DNA of 64,000 nt from Halorussus sp. MSC15.2 (GCF_010747475.1 NZ_VSLZ01000006.1:124001-188000); one strand, 5' to 3'; counted from the first letter of the stretch, positions 25,260-34,419 are shown. The notes: generated by a model from the letters alone, not told the origin. A program made the numbers and translations.

Positions 25260-25979
25260 CTAAATCTCTTCAATGAACGACTTAATGTGGTCGTAGACTA
25301 CACCTTCATCAGTTCGTTCAATTTTCGTTTGAGGGATATTCTCCCAATTAGTCATATCCTTTGGACAGACGTTGCCATCACCTGCCGCAAACACCGTAAC
25401 TGTCCCCTCACTCGACCGGCATAATAGCTCCAGTTTGTCGAATTTGGACTGGAATGACCCTTCAACAGGCTGAAATACGAGTCGCTGGACAAACGGGGTA
25501 TCACAGGTAGCAGCCGCTTCGACGCACTCAAAGTCTCTTGGAGTGAACCCCAACTCAATCATAGACTTAAAAACCGCTTGCAGTTGCGGTGCCGTGACAT
25601 CAATGTGTCGCTCGTAGGTCGTGGTCTCTTCTTCTGTGAAAATTTTTATCGAAGAGATTACATCAATACTACCGACAGTCTCAGGGGTCTCCCATGGAAT
25701 CGTAATGGTCGAAGTCCGCGTCTCTGTGAGTTCGGTTTCAAACGTGGCATCAGAAACAAGAGTAAATCGGTCAATAGTGGCCCGCTGAAAGTCATCTCCA
25801 GTTCGATACGGAACGTTGAGCGCGAGGGCAATTTCTTTAATTTCCCATTGACAGTTCGTCCCCCGGAACGTGACATCGATGTCCGTACTTTCCCCGATGA
25901 CGACGTAATTTTGTGAGAGACTGATTTCGATTGTACCCTCACTGACGCTGTGGCTTGTAAGAACGTTGTTTTCGTCCAT
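25260..25979 (-). CDS. Spo0M/arrestin-like protein
   Basis: A 239-aa protein with an N-terminal beta-sandwich (VSEGTIEISLSQNYVVIGES, then DIDVTFRGTNCQWEIKEIAL) and a C-terminal half with LQAVFKSMIELGFTPRDFEC and VQRLVFQPVEGSFQSKFDKL. These match the two arrestin-like sheets of the sporulation-control protein Spo0M family, found in bacteria and haloarchaea and of unclear biochemical role. It lies between the ABC transporter genes and the precursors on the same strand. A scaffold or stress-response role is possible; a direct link to the peptide is not shown. Confidence 0.75.
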   Translation of the reverse strand: MDENNVLTSHSVSEGTIEISLSQNYVVIGESTDIDVTFRGTNCQWEIKEIALALNVPYRTGDDFQRATIDRFTLVSDATFETELTETRTSTITIPWETPETVGSIDVISSIKIFTEEETTTYERHIDVTAPQLQAVFKSMIELGFTPRDFECVEAAATCDTPFVQRLVFQPVEGSFQSKFDKLELLCRSSEGTVTVFAAGDGNVCPKDMTNWENIPQTKIERTDEGVVYDHIKSFIEEI

Positions 25980-26113
25980 GCTCTCAAGTATTTATGAATG
26001 CAAATATACTTTTCGAATTATTGAAGTTATAAGCGATATTAATAGTACAGGACCGACGAACATCCTCGGTGTGTATCCGTAAAATCTGAATTACGATAGA
26101 ATCGGCTAGAGTG

Positions 26114-26932
26114 TTAGTAGTGGCCGAGCAATCCGTTCTGTCGCGCTCTAATTCCTGCCCGATAGAAACTGTAGTAGCCGATTGTGAAATAGACGACGCT
26201 TGTAGCGACAAGAAGACCAATTTCAGTTGCCGGGAATTCCCAGAGTCGAATACTGTCTTCCATCGCTCTTCGAGTCAAATAACTACCGTGGGTGACTGGA
26301 AGAAGCTTCAGGACTTCTAAATCTCCAGCTGGAGCGGCGATTAGTCCAACGAATGCAAACTGGACAATTTGAAACAAGTTCTCGATGCGTTTGTATACGA
26401 GAGCAAGCCCAGCAAACAAGAATCCAATACCAACGATTGACATCAAAGTAAGCGCTAACAATGGAAGTATCGTTAGCGGGTCAACAGTCAGCCAACGGCC
26501 TGTTGTAGCCATCATGAACACCAGTAGTCCTGCCCCCCAAAGGAAACTGAAAGCGATGTTAACGATTGATTTGACGGCCATGACAGTCCGGAATCCGTGA
26601 GGGGACATGAACAACCGCTCTAGAGTACCCCACTGTGCCTCACGCGTAACGTTCCACGCGAGTCCGGAGTAGGACGTAATCGAGAGGGTAAAAAGGAAGA
26701 ATCCAACAATAATTCCGTTGAGAGAATCGGTTAATGAAGGGCCTGCAATAGCCTTTCCGCCAAAGAAGACCAACGAAAAGAACGCTACAAGCGTCAAGAA
26801 CAGACTCGCTGTATTAACGGGATAACGAACGAAAAGAACGTACTGTTTATAAAAAACAACTTTCACCAAGGCTAGCAAGGACGGACTATCATCGTCAGCT
26901 AGTTCCGTCAGCTTGCTACTGTCAGTCGCCAA
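26114..26932 (-). CDS. ABC-2 type permease, partner of the adjacent ATPase
   Basis: A 272-aa protein with six predicted helices. Examples are LFLTLVAFFSLVFFGGKAI (near 45-63), IVNIAFSFLWGAGLLVFMMA, LLALTLMSIVGIGFLFAGL and ATSVVYFTIGYYSFYRAGI. An EARWGTLERLFMSPHGF-type cytosolic loop between helices two and three (seen as EAQWGTLERLFMSP) is typical of ABC-2 exporters. The start appears to be TTG at 26932, overlapping the ATPase gene by 11 bp; TTG is rare in haloarchaea. It probably exports or extrudes a peptide or drug-like substrate and may give immunity. Confidence 0.8.
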   Translation of the reverse strand: MATDSSKLTELADDDSPSLLALVKVVFYKQYVLFVRYPVNTASLFLTLVAFFSLVFFGGKAIAGPSLTDSLNGIIVGFFLFTLSITSYSGLAWNVTREAQWGTLERLFMSPHGFRTVMAVKSIVNIAFSFLWGAGLLVFMMATTGRWLTVDPLTILPLLALTLMSIVGIGFLFAGLALVYKRIENLFQIVQFAFVGLIAAPAGDLEVLKLLPVTHGSYLTRRAMEDSIRLWEFPATEIGLLVATSVVYFTIGYYSFYRAGIRARQNGLLGHY

Positions 26933-27932
26933 TATTGCTCACCTCCTGTACGGCTCTTGAATCGTCTGTCGGTCGCGGATCTGTTTCGGTAAGTCGAAGG
27001 AAGACATCCTCTAAGTCCGGTTCAACAGAGGTAATCTCCCGAATGTCCTGCTGGTCATCCTGCAGGATGTTCACTGCATCATATATTTCGTTCCCTTCAA
27101 CAACGGTGAATGTCGCGGTAAGTCGATTATCGGTTTCTGTGATGTCCGCAGCTACTGTCTGTTCCAGGCGCTGTCGGACGCGATTGGCAACTGGACGTTC
27201 GAGAGTGATTTCGTATTGACGTGTGTGGAATAGGTCCAACAGCGCGTCAACCTCGTCATACTCGATGATAGAGCCATCGTTGAGTATTAAAACACTGTCA
27301 CACACCGTTTCGATGACATCCATGTCGTGACTACAGAGCACAATCGTTACGTCCTCGTTGGCAAGTCTATTGAGTTCGGTACGGAGTTCAAGCGACGTCT
27401 CAATGTCGAGTCCGAGAGTCGGCTCGTCCATGAAAACGACATCAACGTCACGCGCTAAGGTGGAGGCCAGAGAGACTTTCTGTTTCATTCCACGAGAAAG
27501 ATCATTGACTGGCGTGTCGGCGTAGTCGTCAAGATCGAATTGTTTCAACAGTGTCTCGTGCCGGTCGCGTAAATCACTCGGATTATCCCCACCAATGCCC
27601 GCAAAAAACGAGAGATTTTCCTGCACCGTGAGTTTCCAGTAGATATTTCGTGCACCTTCAAGTATCGCACCTACGTTTTCATACGCGTAATTCGGTTGTT
27701 CATGAACGTCTCGTCCCGTGATTTCAACATCTCCTGCATCAGGAAGTATCAAACCCAGCATTGACTTAATCGTCGTTGTCTTTCCTGCCCCGTTCGGGCC
27801 AAGTATGCCGACAACGGTACCACGCTCTATTTCGAATGATATATCATCGATGGCAGTAACAGCAGATTCACCGTCTCCGAATGTTTTTTTCAACCCTTCG
27901 ACGCGGATTGCCGGCGGTTCATCTGTTTTCAT
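26922..27932 (-). CDS. ABC transporter ATPase
   Basis: A 336-aa ATP-binding subunit. Walker A GPNGAGKTTTIK (about 43-54), signature LSRGMKQKVSLA (about 145-156), Walker B VVFMDEPTLGL (about 166-176) and switch His in LCSHD are all intact. The C-terminal extension (about 220-336) is an accessory domain seen in ABC-2 exporters. It is coupled to the downstream permease. The locus context (minus-strand block ending in lanthipeptide genes) makes export or self-protection a reasonable guess. Confidence 0.88.
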   Translation of the reverse strand: MKTDEPPAIRVEGLKKTFGDGESAVTAIDDISFEIERGTVVGILGPNGAGKTTTIKSMLGLILPDAGDVEITGRDVHEQPNYAYENVGAILEGARNIYWKLTVQENLSFFAGIGGDNPSDLRDRHETLLKQFDLDDYADTPVNDLSRGMKQKVSLASTLARDVDVVFMDEPTLGLDIETSLELRTELNRLANEDVTIVLCSHDMDVIETVCDSVLILNDGSIIEYDEVDALLDLFHTRQYEITLERPVANRVRQRLEQTVAADITETDNRLTATFTVVEGNEIYDAVNILQDDQQDIREITSVEPDLEDVFLRLTETDPRPTDDSRAVQEVSNIGD

Positions 27933-28195
27933 ATTGTTATCTACAATGTAGTTATAATATACCTACATGTTAATTGTTCCGTTATTCGTAGAATTCATAA
28001 ACCATACACAGAAACAAGGCAAGTACTGCGAGTTTTGACTCCGGTGCAGTCTCCTTCCGAATGTTGTGATGATAACACCGAGGACGTCAGTAGCGTTCAA
28101 ATTCGCGGCTAAAAGTCGACGGCTATCGCACCAGCGAGACAATTGCTATCGACTGCTCAAACGAGAAGGCAAACCACTGGTGAGCGAGCACTCGG
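27933..28195. other. Spacer between the two ABC operons
   Basis: No gene is supported. AT-rich sequence containing TTATAATATACC (about 27949-27960) provides TATA-like boxes for the minus-strand ATPase at 27932. Confidence 0.35.
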
Positions 28196-29845
28196 TTATT
28201 GGACTTCTGCTCGACGACGGAGCACTGCGGCACCGAACAAGACGAGGCTCACGCCAACGAACGCGAGTGGGACGCCTGCTTCAATACTCCCTGTTGTCGA
28301 GCCGATGAAATCGAGTGGCACAGCACTGTTGAGCGGTCCGACGTACCAAATCATTAGGTACACGATTTCGAACAACCACGTAGACCGACTCCAGATTCCC
28401 GTCGCAATGGCTAGTGACGGAGCAAACAAGACCCCGCCCGCATACCCGACAAGTAGTTCTAGTTGACCGGCGCCGACAAACAATACGAACAGACCACCAC
28501 TGATACTCGCGGCGACGGCGACACCCGCAAGCCACTCTGCTATGAGCTGTCTATTCGCATATTTTGACGACAGCACCAAGTTCGTCATTCGATGCTTCAC
28601 CGTCCGCACGCCCATGCCCGACCAGATGAATATCGGCCACACGAACGCAAGTGGGAGGACAATTTGGCGAGCAGGCGCGACCGCCGCATCTGTTGACCCA
28701 CCAGTCGTAAGCATAAGAATTGGACTCCCAGCAAGAGCGACTGCACCAACGTACCACCACCAAGGTTGCCCTCTAAGCGCAAGTCGAACCTCCGCAGCGA
28801 CGAGTCGCCCAAAACCACCAGCGTCACGATCAGTCACAGATGTGAGCGACATCGAATCAATTGACGGGGGTTCGGTGTCATCTTCGATAGGAGCATCTTC
28901 TTGGCCGACTCCTGGCACGACTGCGACGAGTCGCGCAAGCCATCCGGATCCGTCCGATGATTCGTGTGACGGCGTTCGGTCAAACAACACCGTCGTGGCG
29001 AGCACGATGGTGATAGCAGGCACGAACAGGCCGATGCGTTGTGCATAAATCCAGAGTGGCCAACTACCCCCAGCGTAGCGGAACGTCTTGTCACCATCGA
29101 GTGTTCCAATCGATGGCACCCCACCGCCGTAGTTCGGGGCTTCAGTGAGTAACGCGTCAACCGTCAGATCGTATATTGCTATATGTCCCATGATGTCACC
29201 CGCCCTCGCTTGGAGTGGAATCGCCCCGGGCATCGAATTCTGTGTCGCAGCTAATGCAGCGAGCGAGAACGTCGCGAGTATCACATACAAGATATTGCCG
29301 AGTGTGCCGCTCAACCGATCTACCGTCTCGAAAAAGAGAGCGACAGCACCAACGAGGGCACAGACTGGAAGCGCGAACGCGAATAGCGGTGCTAACAGTG
29401 GGAGTGGATTCGTCGGTCCAACGCCGTGAATTGCGTGATTGGCGATGGTTGCAAATCCGAGCGTGAGGAGAATCACCACGCCGAGAGCAACGTTGCTGAG
29501 CCACTTTCCAGCGAGGTATGTCCTCTCTGAAACCGGAGTGCTGGCAACTAACTGGTCAACGTCGTATAGCCGGTCACGTTCAAGCGTATTCTTCATCAGA
29601 TAGAACCCGCCAAATAGGACGACTGCCGACCCAGTCAATCCGGCCTTCAATCCGATGAATGCCGCTGTGTTCACCCCGTGATAATTCGTCGTGGTACTCC
29701 CGTCGGTGACTTGATAGGCCAGTTCGATTTGTCCGACGTTGACGAGAAACCCGATATACGCGATAATCGCAAGAACAACCAACAGGCGGCGCGACCGGAC
29801 TCGTTGCAGAAAATCTGCCCGTGCGATGTTGTAGAGTCGATGCAT
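28196..29845 (-). CDS. Large ABC-2 type permease
   Basis: A 549-aa membrane protein with two sets of about six helices separated by a polar stretch (residues about 325-380, rich in Asp/Ser). The N-terminal set includes RLLVVLAIIAYIGFLVNVG, and the loop MKNTLERDRLYDVDQLVAST is typical of haloarchaeal ABC-2 permeases. The ATG at 29845 begins one base after the upstream ATPase stop, so the two are one operon. The substrate is unknown. The size suggests two fused permease halves serving one ATPase dimer. Confidence 0.8.
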   Translation of the reverse strand: MHRLYNIARADFLQRVRSRRLLVVLAIIAYIGFLVNVGQIELAYQVTDGSTTTNYHGVNTAAFIGLKAGLTGSAVVLFGGFYLMKNTLERDRLYDVDQLVASTPVSERTYLAGKWLSNVALGVVILLTLGFATIANHAIHGVGPTNPLPLLAPLFAFALPVCALVGAVALFFETVDRLSGTLGNILYVILATFSLAALAATQNSMPGAIPLQARAGDIMGHIAIYDLTVDALLTEAPNYGGGVPSIGTLDGDKTFRYAGGSWPLWIYAQRIGLFVPAITIVLATTVLFDRTPSHESSDGSGWLARLVAVVPGVGQEDAPIEDDTEPPSIDSMSLTSVTDRDAGGFGRLVAAEVRLALRGQPWWWYVGAVALAGSPILMLTTGGSTDAAVAPARQIVLPLAFVWPIFIWSGMGVRTVKHRMTNLVLSSKYANRQLIAEWLAGVAVAASISGGLFVLFVGAGQLELLVGYAGGVLFAPSLAIATGIWSRSTWLFEIVYLMIWYVGPLNSAVPLDFIGSTTGSIEAGVPLAFVGVSLVLFGAAVLRRRAEVQ

Positions 29846-29846
29846 C

Positions 29847-30722
29847 TCAGACACCGTCCTGTTGATCGATTGTCTTGAGATATGCATCTTCGAGGGTCGG
29901 GGAGACCTGAGTCGCGTCATCTGTCGGTGGCGTCACTGCGATTAGTCTGACTTTGACGCCGTCCGAACGCTGGACAGTACTGCATATCTGGTACTGGTTG
30001 CGAAGCGTAGATAATTCGTCTCGTGGAACGAGACACTCGTAAACCTCTCCAGCGACTCGGCCAATGAGTTCCTCGACGTTCGCATGGGTCAGTAGTTGGC
30101 CATCATCGAGGATGGCGATTTTGTTCGCGGTTGCTTCCACGTCTGGAACAATGTGTGTTGAAAGAATGACAACACGGTCGGCAGCGGTATTAGATAAAGC
30201 ACTTCGCAACCGAACTCGCTCTTCGGGGTCTAATCCGACCGTCGGTTCGTCAGCAATGAGAAGGTCCGGGTCGTTGAGCAACGCTTGCGCAATACCCACG
30301 CGTTGGCGCATCCCTCCAGAGAACGTCTTGAGCTTTCGGTTTCGGACGTCACTCAGATTTGTGAGTGTAATCATCTCGTCGATGCGTGCGCTTGCAGTCT
30401 CGTTATCGAGGCCGCGCAGTGCGGCCATATATTCAAGGAACTCTTCGAGTGTTAGGTCGGGATACACGCCGAAATCTTGAGGTAGATAACCGAGAATAGA
30501 CCGAACAGCATTAGGCGATGCGACTATGTCCGTGCCTTCCCAATAGGCAGTGCCGGTTGTTGGTTTCATAACCGTCGTAAGGATATTCATGAGGGTCGAT
30601 TTTCCGGCACCGTTTGGTCCTAGTAATCCGTGAATCCCCTCGTTTAGTTCGAGGGAGACGTCACGGATACCCCATGTGTCCTCTGCGTACTTTTTCCCAA
30701 GTTCTTCAGTACGTAACTTCAT
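29847..30722 (-). CDS. ABC transporter ATPase, second system
   Basis: A 291-aa ATPase with Walker A GPNGAGKSTLMN (about 35-46), Q-loop YLPQDFG, signature FSGGMRQRVGIA and Walker B LLIADEPTVGL. The ATG at 30722 is preferred; upstream in-frame residues are AT-driven aromatic sequence without conservation. It pairs with the 549-aa permease. The presence of two complete transporters in line with the lanthipeptide genes resembles export plus immunity arrangements, but neither carries a C39 peptidase domain. Confidence 0.88.
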   Translation of the reverse strand: MKLRTEELGKKYAEDTWGIRDVSLELNEGIHGLLGPNGAGKSTLMNILTTVMKPTTGTAYWEGTDIVASPNAVRSILGYLPQDFGVYPDLTLEEFLEYMAALRGLDNETASARIDEMITLTNLSDVRNRKLKTFSGGMRQRVGIAQALLNDPDLLIADEPTVGLDPEERVRLRSALSNTAADRVVILSTHIVPDVEATANKIAILDDGQLLTHANVEELIGRVAGEVYECLVPRDELSTLRNQYQICSTVQRSDGVKVRLIAVTPPTDDATQVSPTLEDAYLKTIDQQDGV

Positions 30723-31213
30723 GGCGGATTGTATCAGTACCACGTACAAATATTTTTTGAGCATGAATTTGGTGTAAGAGAATATATAAAAATACCATTC
30801 AAAAGCCACTAGATTTGGAGTTATAGGATTAATATTATATTTGGCCTAACGGTCATAACTCAAACTAAAGAATAACCAAAACGAATATTTAATCCAATAG
30901 AATGTAAAGAAACAGAGGCCCAAACCCACACTCTAATCATTATAGCTAACAGTCCCACCATTCAAGATTTATTGATGGTTAAGAATATGGGGTTTTGTAT
31001 GAAGATGCGGGAGAATGTATAGTTTCAATAAGCCAGCGCTGGTTTGACGATTTATCTTCTGCTCAGGCAACGTTCGACGGGATGTTTTGGCAACTGATTA
31101 ATCTGGATGTCATCGAAGTAATACGAAACCGCTCGGTGCGGTCATCGAGTGGCGACTCAAGCAATTTTGGGAAAATACGTTCTGTCCACGCTGCGACTAT
31201 CAGAGCATTGTGA
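30723..31213. other. AT-rich spacer with decayed coding traces
   Basis: No intact gene. Around 31147-31200 on the plus strand, one frame reads VIEWRLKQFWENTFCPRCDY, suggesting a zinc-ribbon scrap of the kind seen at transposase N-termini. It has no continuation. TATA-like sequence for the minus-strand ATPase at 30722 is present near 30830. Confidence 0.3.
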
Positions 31214-31597
31214 CGTTGGGAAACAGTCGACCGAATCTGGCACCGTGACTGCGATTTTGAGCCGGTTTTCACCTACGGCACGCCGTTCGTGCTGGAGTCG
31301 GAGTACCCGAACGCTCACGACCAAGACGTTCCGTGGTGATGGAAGGAGGACCGCCGCGATTTCCGTGAACGCGAGGAGAAGGTGCTGGAGCAACGCGAAG
31401 TGTACACGCTCCAGACGGTGGACCACGGGCAGGTGGTCGCCTACGAGGGCGACCGCCCGGTGGAGACCGCGAAGAGCGGCATCCTCCGGCTCGGCAGTCA
31501 CTCGAAGTACGGCTTCGGAGAGCTACGAGTGACGCCGGTTGAACCCCGGTCGAAACAGTGTCAGAACCCAGAGGAAAAGACGAAGGTCACCGGGTGA
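31214..31597 (+). pseudogene. Remnant of a plasmid-type protein with Gly-rich end, in-frame TGA
   Basis: From 31214 the frame reads RIWHRDCDFEPVFTYGTPF, continues to HDQDVPW, then TGA at 31337-31339, then WKEDRRDFREREEKVLEQRE and DHGQVVAYEGDRPVETAKSG to the end at 31597. The stop probably replaces a Trp codon (PWWWK-type context). The final block LRLGSHSKYGFGELRV has the Gly-rich loop style of RAMP/Cas5-6-7 folds, but I do not recognise the whole family. The 5' part is missing. A protein from the internal ATG at 31382 is possible but unlikely to work. Confidence 0.5.
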
Positions 31598-31617
31598 GAG
31601 AACTCATGCGAGACGGA

Positions 31618-31683
31618 GGAATCGGCACGAAAAAACACGTCGCAGACTGAATAAAGAAATCGTATTTGCAACAACTGATAAGC
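31618..31683 (+). repeat. Dispersed repeat, copy A
   Basis: About 66 bp that reappear in inverted orientation at 55350-55416 with a one-base indel and a few mismatches. The last 26 bases (31658-31683) are identical to the other copy, including TTGCAACAACTGATAAGC. Both copies lie in decayed or intergenic DNA, suggesting a mobile-element end. Confidence 0.6.
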
Positions 31684-31773
31684 CGCTTCAATAGATTAGA
31701 TAGAACCGGTCGGTTCGTTTTTCTACCCCTGACGGGTTCGGGGCACTCGACTTCTCGGTGCCTCACGACCACA

Positions 31774-32035
31774 ATGACGACGCCACTTGCAAGATTCGAG
31801 ACGACGAGTAGAGTCCGGAAGTGCGCCCAGTACGAAGCACTTGAGTTCGAACTTCGGAATGGCGATGTTGGTGTTCGGAACGGCGGCTATGCCGACCCGG
31901 AAAACCATGCATACACCAGTGTAATCCTCTTCGTGTACGTTCTCCGGCCACAAACGCTGTTGGCGGTCCCTCCTCCAGTGCATCCTGTCCGTGTCTACCG
32001 CTGGACACCGCTGGAATTGAGAGACCGACAGGTAG
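31774..32035 (+). pseudogene. SWIM zinc-finger protein remnant
   Basis: The ATG at 31774 opens MTTPLARFETTSRVRKCAQY, and the frame goes on through ALEFELRNGDVGVRNGGYAD to PENHAYTSV. This matches the N-terminus of short haloarchaeal SWIM proteins (VRNxSxADPENHEY). The expected CxCPAD...CKHRxAVA zinc motif should follow, but frame and sequence degenerate: a CTFSGHKRCW-like reading replaces it. The gene is therefore dead or grossly altered. Confidence 0.5.
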
Positions 32036-32171
32036 CCATAGGGTGTCACCGCCACGAGGACCCACCCTTGGGGGTGTCTACACGTCGTGACGGCTCCAGA
32101 CCACGGCCGATTACGGGCGTTCGTGGGAGAGAGGTGTCCCTCTCGGGGTGTGTTTGGGTCCGGCCACCCCG

Positions 32172-33071
32172 TTATCCGGCCACCTCGTCTGTGGCCGGAG
32201 CGTCCGAGTCACCGAGCGACGGTTCGCCCGGTAGGTCCACGTCGTCTTTCAGGACTACGACGTTCTCTTTGTAGGTGAGGCCGTCTGCGGTGCGTTCTTT
32301 CTGGGTGGTGATGAGTCGATGTTTGCTCAGTTCACGCATGGCGTCGAGCGTCCGCCGCGCGAGTTCCTGCGCGTAGTTTTTCGAGACGCCCTCCTCGTGA
32401 GCACGAATCCAATCAGCAAGGTCGGAGGACTTCAGGTAGACGCGCCACCCGTTACTGCCAGACGTCCAGAGTTGGTAGCGGCCGGGGTTGTCACGTTCCC
32501 GCCATGCTTTTGCGGCGAGTTCGTCGGGCTTGCGGTTCGTGACATTGGCGAGCATTTCGTCATCATAGCGAGCGAGACGTTGAATCGGGAGGAGATCGGC
32601 CGTCGAATGCGTGACGTGGCCGCCGCGTTCGAGTGCGTCTTCTTCGCCGGGAAGCCGGGCGTAGTGGTTGCCGTCGTCTTTGGTGATACGTTCGACGCGG
32701 TCACCATCCACGTCGAGCAGTTCGTCCATGATGTTGGCTTCCACGTTCTCATACTGGAGGTGTGCGCCCTTTTCGAGTTCGCGAGATTGGAGTTCCGCAA
32801 TCATCGACCGCGTCCCGTTCGCTTTTGCTTCGAGGGCGCTCAAGCGCGCGTCGTGTTCGCCTTCGACTGTGTCTTGGAGGTCGGCGAGTCGGGCTTCGGC
32901 CTCGCGGCGCGCATCGCGTTCCTCGGCGAGTTCATCGCGGAGATTCTCAACTTCGCGTTCGAGATTGGTAATCTGCTCTCGGAGGTCGGCGGTCGCTTGC
33001 TGGATTCGCTGTGTGATGTATTCGGCGAGCTGTTCGGGGAGTCCTTGTTCGGTGGGAGTGTCGGTTGTCAT
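32172..33071 (-). CDS. Coiled-coil plasmid/virus-type protein of unknown function
   Basis: A 299-aa protein. Residues about 15-100 form a long coiled coil (ITNLEREVENLRDELAEERD and neighbours). The C-terminal half is globular, with NVEANIMDELLDVDGDRVER, then TADLLPIQRLARYDDEML, and it ends with a helical DNA-binding-like segment (ARRTLDAMRELSKHRL). Similar proteins occur on haloarchaeal plasmids and proviruses, so it probably belongs to the same element as the small genes at 33166-34419. No enzymatic motif is seen. Confidence 0.65.
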   Translation of the reverse strand: MTTDTPTEQGLPEQLAEYITQRIQQATADLREQITNLEREVENLRDELAEERDARREAEARLADLQDTVEGEHDARLSALEAKANGTRSMIAELQSRELEKGAHLQYENVEANIMDELLDVDGDRVERITKDDGNHYARLPGEEDALERGGHVTHSTADLLPIQRLARYDDEMLANVTNRKPDELAAKAWRERDNPGRYQLWTSGSNGWRVYLKSSDLADWIRAHEEGVSKNYAQELARRTLDAMRELSKHRLITTQKERTADGLTYKENVVVLKDDVDLPGEPSLGDSDAPATDEVAG

Positions 33072-33165
33072 GGCTTCTCTGGGGTTGTCGGCAGGGGTGG
33101 TTGGCTGGCGATACCGTCTGCTAGGCGTGCGTGGGCGCGAAAGGGACGAACGGAGGGTGTCTGGG

Positions 33166-33546
33166 CTACCCGCGGGGTCGCCCGTGTAGACGTAATCCGG
33201 GCCGCGGCGGCTCCGCTGGTAGGTCTAACTCGGTCACGTCGATGTCGAGCGAGACGGCGTTCCGCACAAACAACTGCGTGAGTACGGTTTTGCCCTCGTC
33301 AGTGAGGTCGCAGGTGAACCCGCGGGCGTCGTCCGGATGGTCGCTCTTGGTAACGAGGTCTCGCTCGACTAGCTCATTGAGGCGGGGATAGAACTGCCCG
33401 CCCGCGGTGTTGGTCTGGCCGAGCGCTTCCAGTTCCCGCTTGACGTCCGCGCCGACAGGTGTCTCGTTGGCTTGGTTCGCCCGGTAGACAGCGAGCAAGA
33501 GATCGCGTTTATAGCTCGTCAAGTCGGCTACGGTCTGGTCGATCAT
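33166..33546 (-). CDS. Small winged-helix regulator
   Basis: A 126-aa PadR/MarR-like protein. The winged helix spans about residues 8-85, with YKRDLLLAVYRANQ, then GGQFYPRLNELVERDLVTKS, and a C-terminal LTDEGKTVLTQLF helix. The ATG at 33546 overlaps the TGA of the zinc-ribbon gene before it. It is last in a chain of four genes whose ends overlap, so it is co-translated with them. Target unknown. Confidence 0.75.
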   Translation of the reverse strand: MIDQTVADLTSYKRDLLLAVYRANQANETPVGADVKRELEALGQTNTAGGQFYPRLNELVERDLVTKSDHPDDARGFTCDLTDEGKTVLTQLFVRNAVSLDIDVTELDLPAEPPRPGLRLHGRPRG

Positions 33547-33701
33547 CGACCCACACCTCCGGAACTGGGAGTGGTACCCTTGGGGATGGTACAGCCACAC
33601 GGCTGGACCATACACTCGGTGGGGCTATTGGCGGCGATGGCGCGAATCGGTGTCTCGCAAGCGGGACACTCCCCGTCTTTGAGTGCCCAACACGTACTCA
33701 T
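33543..33701 (-). CDS. 52-aa Cys-rich small protein
   Basis: MSTCWALKDGECPACETPIR begins this 52-residue protein, and a second Cys cluster follows (ECMVQPCGCTIPKG). CPAC and the later C-x4-C-x-C arrangement suggest one zinc-binding ribbon. Four-base overlaps with both neighbours (33698-33701 and 33543-33546) are strong evidence that it is translated. Such mini zinc fingers are abundant on haloarchaeal plasmids. Function unknown. Confidence 0.7.
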   Translation of the reverse strand: MSTCWALKDGECPACETPIRAIAANSPTECMVQPCGCTIPKGTTPSSGGVGR

Positions 33702-34090
33702 TGGCCGGTCACCTCCTGGTTGGCGTCACGGATACGGTGGCAGAACTGGCAGGGCGCATACCGCTGTCGTTGGGCTTCCGTCCGGGCGAGTTCCTTGAGT
33801 CCGTCATGGTTGACCGGACAGAGCGGGTTGTCGTTCTCGTTGGTTTCGTGGTAGGCGTACGACCGCTGACCCGTCGTCTCGATGACGAGAACCGTCTCTT
33901 GTGCCGGGTAGGAATCGTTGTCGATACGCGCGTTGAGGTCCTCTCGCGTCGGCTCGTCTACGGTATCCGAATCCGGGCACGTATGCGACGACAGTTGAAT
34001 CGTGGGTGTGCCACAGTCACCGCACACGTCGAACGTCTCAGGAATCGCTTCAGCGAGGTCCGGCCCGAACTCCTCGATGGCTTGCGTCAC
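33698..34090 (-). CDS. Zinc-ribbon protein of unknown function
   Basis: A 130-aa acidic protein with two CxxC pairs: FDVCGDCGTP (about residue 22) and APCQFCHRI near the C-terminus. Additional Cys and His occur at SSHTCPDSD and PLCPVNHDG, enough for one or two zinc sites. It overlaps both neighbours by ATGA. It probably acts with the two winged-helix proteins of the same chain; no known domain is recognised. Confidence 0.65.
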   Translation of the reverse strand: MTQAIEEFGPDLAEAIPETFDVCGDCGTPTIQLSSHTCPDSDTVDEPTREDLNARIDNDSYPAQETVLVIETTGQRSYAYHETNENDNPLCPVNHDGLKELARTEAQRQRYAPCQFCHRIRDANQEVTGQ

Positions 34091-34419
34091 CTCGAGTCAC
34101 CTCTATTCAGGCCGACTGCGTTGGCGCGGCGCTTGGCGTGCTGGACGAGCAGTTGCTCGGCAGTGTCGGTGGTGGCGTATTCGTTGGTGCGGCCATCCTT
34201 CTCGGCCTTCTCTAGCAGGCCGTGCTCGGCTAACCGGTCCAGATTCTGGTACAGACGAGAATGATTGATTTCATCGCCGTTCCGTTCATCGAGATACGCC
34301 TTGATCGCAAGACCCTTCGGTGGATTCTCGCTATCCCGTTCGAGCGCGCGGACCGCATACAGGAGGTCACGCTCGAACGCTCGGAGGTCTCCGACCGACT
34401 GAGAAGAGTCCGCGCTCAT
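34087..34419 (-). CDS. PadR-like winged-helix regulator
   Basis: A 110-aa protein with the helix-turn-helix at about residues 12-85: FERDLLYAVRALERDSENPP, then INHSRLYQNLDRLAEHGLLE and a wing EKDGRTNEYATTD. It is the first gene of the overlapping chain down to 33166. Two different winged-helix proteins in one operon suggest a plasmid or provirus copy-control or lysogeny-type switch; this is inference. Confidence 0.75.
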   Translation of the reverse strand: MSADSSQSVGDLRAFERDLLYAVRALERDSENPPKGLAIKAYLDERNGDEINHSRLYQNLDRLAEHGLLEKAEKDGRTNEYATTDTAEQLLVQHAKRRANAVGLNRGDSR

